Positions 1 through 5,149 of a stretch of DNA of 8,222 bases are shown here, piece by piece. The stretch spans positions 1-8,222 of the forward strand of contig JAUVKP010000035.1 in the NCBI GenBank assembly GCA_030596185.1, in the 5' to 3' direction. Source of the DNA: Fidelibacterota bacterium (lineage in GTDB: Bacteria; Fidelibacterota; Fidelibacteria; Fidelibacterales; Fidelibacteraceae). The position numbers were made by a program, and so were the translations under genes. The notes under the pieces were generated by a model. That model did no database searches. It was given only the letters and a program-made list of their open reading frames with translations, and had not been told where the DNA came from. The stretch's first letter is position 1. Every line of letters starts with the position of its first letter.

Positions 1-539
1 ATCAAAATAAAGGCTGCCCAGAATTCTGTACCTATGACAATATTTCCAATATGAATATTCCATGAATCCGGTATGCCAAGGAAAGTATCCAGAAACTTAC
101 CGCCACCAATGGCAAAGTAAGTGATCATTGCGATAGTGAAAATGATGGAAGTTATTGCCTGTATCAATCGTGCCGTATCACCTTGATGGTTATCACCAAA
201 ACGCAGGCTCATCCATTCAGCAACGGTCATGACTTTAGAACGACGGTTCCATTTACCCATATAGATCATTAGGAATGCCATGATAAGTGTAACACCACCA
301 CGGATCTCAATATAAAATCCTTTTGCACCTATAGCGTAGACCAAGGCAACAATGATCATTGTTCCACTGATATCCAGATTGGAAGACATTCCGGATGCGC
401 CCAATGCCCACCAAGGCAGGCTGCGGTTTCCAAGAAAGTAAGAATCGATTCCTTCTTTTGCTTTCTTTTGCATCAGCAATCCGACCACAACCATGGCGGT
501 CAAATAAATTCCGACTATAACATAGTCTACAGTATGCAT
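1..539 (-). CDS. Sodium:solute symporter (SSS/SLC5 family), N-terminal part
   Basis: This is the first 179 codons of an inner-membrane transporter; the gene continues beyond base 1. The protein starts MHTVDYVIVGIYLTAMVVVG, a first membrane helix at about residues 5-22. It continues with YFLGNRSLPWWALGASGMSS (34-53), the signature of the SSS family, where a sugar, amino acid, vitamin or similar solute is carried in with Na+. In that family the GAS...N helix (47-54) lines the Na+ and substrate sites. Further hydrophobic helices lie at about 60-77, 82-95 and 124-145, with another starting near 171. ATG 539 is chosen because AAGGAG (551-546 on the minus strand) sits 6 bases before it. The gene lies 71 bp downstream of the debranching enzyme on the same strand with no visible terminator between, so co-transcription is likely. 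A role in taking up sugar released by that enzyme is inference; the substrate is unknown. Family assignment is confident. Confidence 0.9.
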   Translation of the reverse strand, partial: MHTVDYVIVGIYLTAMVVVGLLMQKKAKEGIDSYFLGNRSLPWWALGASGMSSNLDISGTMIIVALVYAIGAKGFYIEIRGGVTLIMAFLMIYMGKWNRRSKVMTVAEWMSLRFGDNHQGDTARLIQAITSIIFTIAMITYFAIGGGKFLDTFLGIPDSWNIHIGNIVIGTEFWAAFIL

Positions 540-610
540 ATCGATCTCCTTATAAAAATCGTGTAATTTATCCCATTCCTATGTCTTAAAAACACATTGT
601 GCAGATGTGA

Positions 611-2674
611 TCAATGCTTTATCAATATAACACCGGATGTTGGCTTTAGGGTAATATAATTCAATACGCGATCATCCGTGTAAGGATATGTAGAGAATAA
701 ATATGACCACATACCATCCGGTAGATTATAAAAAGCCTCTTTATCTTTTGAGCCATTTACCATAACGATCAGCTCATTCTCACTGTCATTATTAGGCAAC
801 ATGCGATAACCTATACCAAATTCACTATCAGCAAAGAAAGGTTCAAGTTCATCTCGCGACGCTTTCCTTAATTGTGGGTAAACCTGACGCAATCTGAAAA
901 CCGATGAATAAAAATCAACAAGTTCCTTATTTTTCTTGGCTATTTGATAATTTATGTAATTTGTTGTGTTATCTTTATTGTAGGAATTTCTGTCTAGCAT
1001 TCCTTGATTTTCATCAGGAAAATCATTTCTCTCAATGATCTTACTTTGTCCATATTCCTGGCCCGAATGGATCATTGCAATACCTTGTGAGGTTCCAAGA
1101 ATAAATGCACCCAATTTATGATAGCGCAATTCTTCCGGTGTTAGGATATGATGAGACTCAATATTTGAGATCCCGGTATTTTCTTTACTCTTTCCAAGAT
1201 AAACCCGCACAAAATCGCCAAAGGATTCATCATCATGTGATTCAAGATAATTGACGGCATGTTTCATATTTAGATATTGACCGCCATCATCTTGCAGAGA
1301 TCCCAGAAGAAATCGTGAAACATTTCTTCTGGAGACACCTTCATCCCAGTTGCCGAAAATAAATCCGGGGCGGGAATGAGGATTTTGTCCCTTAATTCCG
1401 TTGCGGAATCTGTCATTCCATGCTGCCCAATTCAAGGTAGAGAAGTGTTCGGGGTTATATTTACCGCCACCCCAAGGTTCGGCAATGATCACAACATTTG
1501 GATTGACTTTTTTTGCTTCCTTGATAATGGTTTTTAATGTTTCATCATCTATCATAGACGCAAGATCAAATCGAAAACCATCAATATGATATTCTTTCAT
1601 CCAATACAAAATGCTTTCGACGATCATTTTTCTTGCCATTGGACGTTCAGTCTTAAAATCATTACCGCACCCACTTGCGGAAATAAAATCCTGATTTTTA
1701 TCTAAACGGTAATAGTATTTTTTATCGATCATCTTAAAAGGATTGGGGTCATAGGTACTTGTGTGATTATAGACCACATCCATAAGAACCGCAATACCGG
1801 CCCGATGTAATGATTTTACTAATGTTTTGAATTCTTTTACGCTTTTACCTTTATCATCGATGTAAGCATCTGCAATCATATTTCCTTTTGAACCGTAATA
1901 GTTTTCCGGAGCAAAAAAGAAGGTACTCATATAACCCCAATGATTACGGGCATAGGCATTCCATGAATTAAAAAGAGCGGTTGACGTATCACGAAAGGGG
2001 ATCTCAATATTAGCAAAGTCATGCAGGGGAAGAAATTCGATGGCATTGACGCCTAGTTTCTTTATGTATTTGATTTTTTCAATCGCCGCCAGATATGTTC
2101 CGGGGGCATCAGTTTCAGCAGAGGGATGTGCCGTAAGATCGCGTACATGTGCTTCGTAAATGATCAGGTCCCTGGGGTCTTTAGGTTTTACCCATGTGTC
2201 GCCACCCCAGTCGAAATTATTTTTATAGATAAAACTTCGTGCGTTTATAGTATAATTGTTCTGAGTAGATACAGACGTTGAATAAGGATCAGGGATCAAA
2301 ACATTCTGATTAAAAATATCCCCCTTGCCATTTTCTGCAGAGATATAATAACCGTAGTATTTATTCCACAAGCGCTTATTGGTTGAATATTCCCATACAC
2401 CATCTTCATCTCTTAGCATATTATAATTAGCATAAGCTTGGTCTTTTGCGGATTTAAAGAGTGCAAGCTCAACCATATTGGCTCGAGGTGCAAAAATACG
2501 GAAAATGAAACGTCCATTTTCAACAGACAATCCCATGGTTTTATCTGAATACAATTGATCAAACTGTGATTCTGGAAATGCAGGCACGGGTTTTATAGGT
2601 TGAGCTGCATTTTCCTGAAATGCACATTGAAAAAAGAGTAGAACAAGCAGGAAAAGCAGAAGAGCTTTTTTCAT
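611..2674 (-). CDS. Secreted GH13 alpha-glucan debranching enzyme (pullulanase/isoamylase type)
   Basis: A 687-residue glycoside hydrolase family 13 enzyme predicted to cleave alpha-1,6 branches of starch, glycogen or pullulan. Residues 1-16 form a signal peptide (MKKALLLFLLVLLFFQ) followed by Cys17, which suggests a lipoprotein, although Gln before the Cys is atypical for a lipobox. A CBM48-like N-terminal domain covers about 45-130 (FIFRIFAPRANMVELALF). The GH13 barrel shows NHWGYMSTFFFAPE (244-257), region I DVVYNH (299-304), region II GFRFDLA with nucleophile Asp370, region III IIAEPW with acid/base Glu399, and region IV YLESHD with Asp481. All three catalytic acids are present. A C-terminal beta domain follows from about 605. 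A TTG six bases upstream is in frame, but ATG 2674 gives the cleaner MKK signal peptide; GGAG lies 11 bases before ATG and 5 before TTG, so spacing slightly favours TTG and does not settle the start. Motifs are mixed between pullulanase and isoamylase/GlgX, so I give no symbol. The neighbouring symporter supports a sugar-use operon. Confidence 0.92.
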   Translation of the reverse strand: MKKALLLFLLVLLFFQCAFQENAAQPIKPVPAFPESQFDQLYSDKTMGLSVENGRFIFRIFAPRANMVELALFKSAKDQAYANYNMLRDEDGVWEYSTNKRLWNKYYGYYISAENGKGDIFNQNVLIPDPYSTSVSTQNNYTINARSFIYKNNFDWGGDTWVKPKDPRDLIIYEAHVRDLTAHPSAETDAPGTYLAAIEKIKYIKKLGVNAIEFLPLHDFANIEIPFRDTSTALFNSWNAYARNHWGYMSTFFFAPENYYGSKGNMIADAYIDDKGKSVKEFKTLVKSLHRAGIAVLMDVVYNHTSTYDPNPFKMIDKKYYYRLDKNQDFISASGCGNDFKTERPMARKMIVESILYWMKEYHIDGFRFDLASMIDDETLKTIIKEAKKVNPNVVIIAEPWGGGKYNPEHFSTLNWAAWNDRFRNGIKGQNPHSRPGFIFGNWDEGVSRRNVSRFLLGSLQDDGGQYLNMKHAVNYLESHDDESFGDFVRVYLGKSKENTGISNIESHHILTPEELRYHKLGAFILGTSQGIAMIHSGQEYGQSKIIERNDFPDENQGMLDRNSYNKDNTTNYINYQIAKKNKELVDFYSSVFRLRQVYPQLRKASRDELEPFFADSEFGIGYRMLPNNDSENELIVMVNGSKDKEAFYNLPDGMWSYLFSTYPYTDDRVLNYITLKPTSGVILIKH

Positions 2675-2706
2675 TATCAATTTATCTCCATATTAAATTC
2701 ACAAGG

Positions 2707-2734
2707 AATATACAAGTATAAAGGCAAAAGGCAA
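2707..2734 (-). promoter_or_regulatory. Candidate promoter of the debranching enzyme operon
   Basis: Read on the minus strand, TTGCCT (2734-2729) is separated by 16 bases from TATATT (2712-2707), giving a sigma70-like -35/-10 pair that would start transcription near 2700, about 26 bases before the start codon. The -10 matches five of six consensus bases and the -35 matches four of six. The -35 lies inside the GGCAAAA tandem repeat. If this organism uses a Bacteroidota-type primary sigma factor the boxes would differ, so this is only a candidate. Confidence 0.35.
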
Positions 2735-2743
2735 AAGGCAAAA
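2723..2743. repeat. Three perfect tandem copies of GGCAAAA
   Basis: Copies lie at 2723-2729, 2730-2736 and 2737-2743. The unit is seven bases, and the array overlaps the candidate -35 box of the debranching enzyme gene. Copy-number change would place a different unit edge or spacer upstream of the promoter. No variation can be shown from one sequence. Confidence 0.85.
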
Positions 2744-2900
2744 GTGAGAAAGGCGTAAAACGTGAAGACCTTCCTGCTGGCGTCCGAACCTAGAGAGGAT
2801 CTGCCGGATGGTCGAGAAAGAATGGAAACGTAAAACGTAAGACGTGAGAGGATAGAAGGTGAGACGCTAGAAGTGAGATGGAGAAGAGGAGAGAAGGGGG
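2744..2900. repeat. Purine-rich degenerate repeat tract with a GC-richer insert
   Basis: No coding signal is seen here. The plus strand is strongly purine-biased and carries GTGAGA four times (2744-2749, 2844-2849, 2859-2864, 2873-2878) and CGTAAAACGT twice (2754-2763 and 2829-2838). Between the two CGTAAAACGT copies, at about 2769-2818, lies a visibly GC-richer stretch that reads unlike its surroundings. The pattern resembles dispersed intergenic filler repeats rather than a gene or operator. A 96-codon open frame on the minus strand crosses it but has no protein-like features. Confidence 0.5.
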
Positions 2901-2905
2901 AAGAG

Positions 2906-3033
2906 GTCATCCCGGAAAACAAGATGGTAGCTTGTTTATCCGGGATCTCATTTGTATAAAGATCCACAATGTTTTCGAGGAATGAAATGATTTAGATCCC
3001 GGATAAGTTTGTGAAGAAACTTTCCGGGATGAC
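2906..3033. repeat. 128-bp REP/BIME-like imperfect palindrome
   Basis: The ends GTCATCCCGGAAA (2906-2918) and TTTCCGGGATGAC (3021-3033) are a perfect 13-bp inverted repeat. An inner pair, TTATCCGGGATCT (2936-2948) and AGATCCCGGATAA (2994-3006), is also perfect, and TCATTT (2948-2953) can pair with AAATGA (2985-2990). The same arms also form two local hairpins: 2909-2946, and 2996-3030, each a stem of about 14 bp with a one-base bulge. Two REP-like units in opposite orientation flank a central spacer, which is the architecture of bacterial interspersed mosaic elements. No target-site duplication was seen. It lies between divergent promoters, so it is not a terminator of either neighbour. Confidence 0.7.
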
Positions 3034-3111
3034 ATTTTAATTATTCCTGCTCCCTCAACTGACGGATAAGTAGCACAGACAAAGTTTAATTCTTAAATCT
3101 TATGCTCGAAT

Positions 3112-3150
3112 GTTCGGGGGCTCGATATTTAAGGACTCCGAGCCCCGAAC
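3112..3150. repeat. GC-rich hairpin upstream of the SRP RNA gene
   Basis: GTTCGGGGGCTCG (3112-3124) pairs with CGAGCCCCGAAC (3139-3150), 12 bp with one bulged G, around a 14-base loop. There is no T-run after it on the plus strand and no upstream plus-strand gene to terminate. It contrasts with its AT-rich surroundings. It could be another dispersed repeat unit or a boundary structure; its function is unknown. Confidence 0.6.
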
Positions 3151-3174
3151 TCGATAAATTAAGCTCAAATTTCA

Positions 3175-3203
3175 TTGTATTATCATCGTGTATTGAGTAT
3201 TTT
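3175..3203 (+). promoter_or_regulatory. Weak candidate promoter for the SRP RNA gene (and dnaX)
   Basis: TTGTAT (3175-3180), a 17-base spacer and TATTTT (3198-3203) lie six bases before the expected RNA 5' end at about 3210. Position and spacing fit, but the hexamers match the sigma70 consensus only partly (three and four of six). It is listed because a promoter must lie just upstream of this stable RNA. Confidence 0.35.
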
Positions 3204-3209
3204 TCGATT

Positions 3210-3313
3210 GACCTCAGGCCTTCGTCGGCGGCGTATCCGCCGAACCCCGTCAGGTCCGGAAGGAAGCAGCGGCAAGCGTTTATTCTGCGCGACAAGCAAC
3301 CTGGGGTCTTTTT
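3210..3313 (+). ncRNA. ffs: Small bacterial signal recognition particle RNA (4.5S-type)
   Basis: This RNA pairs with the Ffh protein to target membrane and secreted proteins to the translocon. The diagnostic domain IV is intact: CAGGTCCGGAAGGAAGCAG (3251-3269) carries the GGAA tetraloop (3258-3261) closed by TCC/GGA and the symmetric internal loop bound by Ffh, and CCG (3247-3249) pairs with CGG (3270-3272). The ends close the molecule: GACCTCAGG (3210-3218) pairs with CCTGGGGTC (3300-3308) with one G-T wobble, followed by five T. The length of about 100 nt fits the short SRP RNA lacking an Alu domain, as in E. coli (114 nt). Exact ends are estimated. ffs beside dnaX is also known in Bacillus subtilis (scr-dnaX), although there the RNA is the longer form. 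Confidence 0.93.
3300..3313 (+). terminator. 3' end of SRP RNA: terminal helix arm plus T-run
   Basis: CCTGGGGTC (3300-3308), the 3' arm of the closing helix, runs directly into TTTTT (3309-3313). The long SRP RNA hairpin followed by a U-tract can serve as an intrinsic terminator. Because dnaX begins 23 bp later, part of the transcription probably reads through. Confidence 0.5.
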
Positions 3314-3336
3314 ATCATTATAAGCAGGGAACACTC

Positions 3337-5028
3337 ATGAGTCATCAGGTTATCAGTTTAAAATATCGCCCTCAGCGTTTTGAGGATGTTATCGGTCAAG
3401 AACACATTACCATTACATTAAAGAATGCGATAGAAAAGAATCGGCTGGGACATGCTTATATTTTTTCCGGACCACGAGGAACGGGAAAAACGACCACAGC
3501 TCGTTTACTTGCAAAAGTTGTGAATTGTGAAAATCCCATAGATGGCAATCCCTGCAATGAATGTACTATTTGTCGAGAGATCACTGAAGGTCGCAGCATG
3601 GATGTGCTTGAGATCGATGGCGCATCAAACCGTGGTATTGATAGTATTCGTGATTTGCGTGAACAAGTAAAGTATCCTCCGACACGTGGAAAATATAAGG
3701 TATATATCATTGATGAATTCCATCAGATCACAAAAGATGCCTTTAACGCATTATTAAAAACCCTCGAAGAGCCACCTAAACACATATTGTTTATTTTTGC
3801 GACGACGGAACTACATAAAGTTCTGCCAACGATCTTAAGTCGCTGTCAGCGATTTGAATTTAAGCGCATTCCTTTGTTACAGGTCATTGAGCTTCTGCGG
3901 AATATTGCTAAACAGGAAGGAATCGCTATTGATGATGATTCTTTACTCCTGATCGCCAAGAAAGGGGATGGAAGTATCCGAGACAGTGAAAGCATTCTGG
4001 AACAGGTTATTGCTTTTTCCAATAAAGATATTTCTTATGAATCCATCTTGAATATTTTGGGCGTTATCCGTGAAGAAGTATTTTTTTCAATGTATCATGT
4101 AATTATTGAAGGTAAGGCTGATAAGGCTCTTGGGATCATTGATGATATGTTAATGCACGGTTATGACCTTTTGGAATTTGTGACGGTGTTCTCGATCTTC
4201 CTGCGTGATCTATATATGGTTAAAGCTCATGGGTCTGCCGATATCTTGAACACAACAGAAAATCTCAAGAAAGAATACAGCGAGTTGGCAAAAACTCAAG
4301 ATGCCCATACGCTGATCAGAATGCTGTCTATTGTCAATGATGAAATAGCTAAGATCTCACGTTCTTCCAATACAAAGATCCTTGTGGAAACCTTGTTTAT
4401 TAAACTATCCAATCTGCAGGATTTAAGACAACTGGATGAAATAATCGGGCAAATGAAACACGCATCGCCTCATACAAATCCCGTTGCACCTGCGGTTGCC
4501 CCGCGAGTAGAGCCAGCAATCAAGACTGCACCGGCAGCAAAAGAACTAACACCCAAGATCTACACAAGTCCTATATTGAATGGTAATATTAAAGGCTCAA
4601 CACCTGCTCCAAAGAAAATTGTGGTTCCTGATAAGAAAGAAGAACCTAAAATAGAGAAAGCACCGGAGCCTGTTGAATCTAATGGTGTAAATGCGATCAC
4701 TATTGAAAAAGTCAAAGATCAATGGCAAGCTGTTGTTGATTGCGTTCAACCACAAAAACCGGCGGTTGCTAGTTTACTTTGTAATGTTGGGATCAGTAGA
4801 ATACAAAATGGGACATTGGTACTAATTGTAGGAGACGAATATTCCTACAATACTATCATAAGAAATGAACAAATTATCTGCTCTTGTCTGAAGAAAACAT
4901 GCGGAGTACAACTTTTACTACGTGTAGAAAAGAATAAAGTACCTGATACGCAAAGAGTTATAAAGAAGCAGGAAATTGATAAAGCAACAAAGCAGATTCT
5001 CCAAAGTTTTGACGGTGAATTGCTATAA
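3337..5028 (+). CDS. dnaX: DNA polymerase III subunit gamma/tau (clamp-loader ATPase)
   Basis: A 563-residue AAA+ subunit that loads the sliding clamp in the replisome. Near the N-terminus it has MSHQVISLKYRPQRFEDVIG, Walker A GPRGTGKT (45-52), a zinc module with Cys64, Cys73, Cys76 and Cys79, Walker B IIDEFH (124-129, usually DEVH), sensor 1 FATTE (154-158), SRC (168-170) with the arginine finger, and sensor 2 GSIRD (212-216). The collar domain runs to about 365. A Pro/Ala/Lys-rich linker (about 375-450) leads to a C-terminal domain (451-530) like the tau-type ends of FCB proteins. I chose ATG 3337 because AGGGA (3326-3330) lies six bases upstream and the family N-terminus begins there. An in-frame ATG at 3175 would translate the SRP RNA. 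No run of six or more A, as used for gamma/tau frameshifting in E. coli, is present, so a single full-length product is expected. Identity is certain. Confidence 0.97.
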   Translation: MSHQVISLKYRPQRFEDVIGQEHITITLKNAIEKNRLGHAYIFSGPRGTGKTTTARLLAKVVNCENPIDGNPCNECTICREITEGRSMDVLEIDGASNRGIDSIRDLREQVKYPPTRGKYKVYIIDEFHQITKDAFNALLKTLEEPPKHILFIFATTELHKVLPTILSRCQRFEFKRIPLLQVIELLRNIAKQEGIAIDDDSLLLIAKKGDGSIRDSESILEQVIAFSNKDISYESILNILGVIREEVFFSMYHVIIEGKADKALGIIDDMLMHGYDLLEFVTVFSIFLRDLYMVKAHGSADILNTTENLKKEYSELAKTQDAHTLIRMLSIVNDEIAKISRSSNTKILVETLFIKLSNLQDLRQLDEIIGQMKHASPHTNPVAPAVAPRVEPAIKTAPAAKELTPKIYTSPILNGNIKGSTPAPKKIVVPDKKEEPKIEKAPEPVESNGVNAITIEKVKDQWQAVVDCVQPQKPAVASLLCNVGISRIQNGTLVLIVGDEYSYNTIIRNEQIICSCLKKTCGVQLLLRVEKNKVPDTQRVIKKQEIDKATKQILQSFDGELL

Positions 5029-5032
5029 TCAG

Positions 5033-5061
5033 TTGACAAACGTTAATTATTAATATAAATT
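5033..5061 (+). promoter_or_regulatory. Candidate promoter of the TonB-dependent receptor
   Basis: A perfect TTGACA (5033-5038) starts five bases after the dnaX stop codon. Seventeen bases downstream is TAAATT (5056-5061), and an overlapping TATAAA (5054-5059) lies at the shorter spacing of 15. This would start transcription near 5068 and give a leader of about 80 nt. It overlaps one arm of the 5046-5080 inverted repeat, a possible regulatory arrangement. Confidence 0.5.
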
Positions 5062-5080
5062 CGTTTGATTAATTAATAAT
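5046..5080. repeat. AT-rich inverted repeat after dnaX
   Basis: ATTATTAAT (5046-5054) and ATTAATAAT (5072-5080) are perfect 9-bp inverted repeats around a 17-base spacer. TTTTT follows at 5083-5087, so a weak dnaX terminator is possible, but an all-AT stem is poor for that. An operator overlapping the receptor promoter is an equally good reading. Confidence 0.35.
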
Positions 5081-5111
5081 CATTTTTAGGATAAGAACGC
5101 GAAATACTTAT

Positions 5112-5130
5112 TATTCAATAATATTCAATA
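5112..5130 (+). repeat. Two TATTCAATA direct repeats, 10 bp apart, in the receptor leader
   Basis: TATTCAATA occurs at 5112-5120 and 5122-5130, one helical turn apart. Each copy is itself a half-symmetric TATT-C-AATA. They lie in the leader just upstream of the ribosome-binding site AAGGAG (5137-5142). They may be a protein-binding pair or simply reflect AT-rich sequence. Confidence 0.4.
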
Positions 5131-5149
5131 AACATCAAGGAGTTGTTAT

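Noticed and set aside
540..610. Terminator or separate promoter between the debranching enzyme and the symporter
   Set aside because: The 71-bp gap contains only the symporter ribosome-binding site and AT-rich sequence; no stable hairpin with T-run and no convincing -35/-10 pair.
2677..2967. Minus-strand open frame of 96 codons upstream of the debranching enzyme
   Set aside because: It runs through the palindromic element, purine repeats and tandem repeat, has low-complexity Ser/Leu-rich content and no recognisable domain; it reflects translated repeats.
2675..3209. CRISPR array, tRNA or att-site in the intergenic region
   Set aside because: Repeats here are degenerate, unevenly spaced or palindromic, with no regular repeat-spacer pattern; no cloverleaf or integrase-associated site was seen.
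3086..3334. Open frames on both strands across the ffs region (82 codons minus, 73 codons plus)
   Set aside because: They overlap the hairpin at 3112-3150 and the SRP RNA; no protein features.
3175..3336. In-frame N-terminal extension of dnaX from ATG 3175 (54 extra residues)
   Set aside because: It would translate the whole SRP RNA gene, has no DnaX similarity, and ATG 3337 has a well-placed AGGGA and the family's normal N-terminus.
4081..4087. Run of seven T in dnaX as a possible frameshift or slippage site
   Set aside because: It reads GTA TTT TTT TCA, so the preceding base is A and does not give a good -1 slippery heptamer. It is in the middle of a conserved domain, and seven U is short for polymerase slippage.
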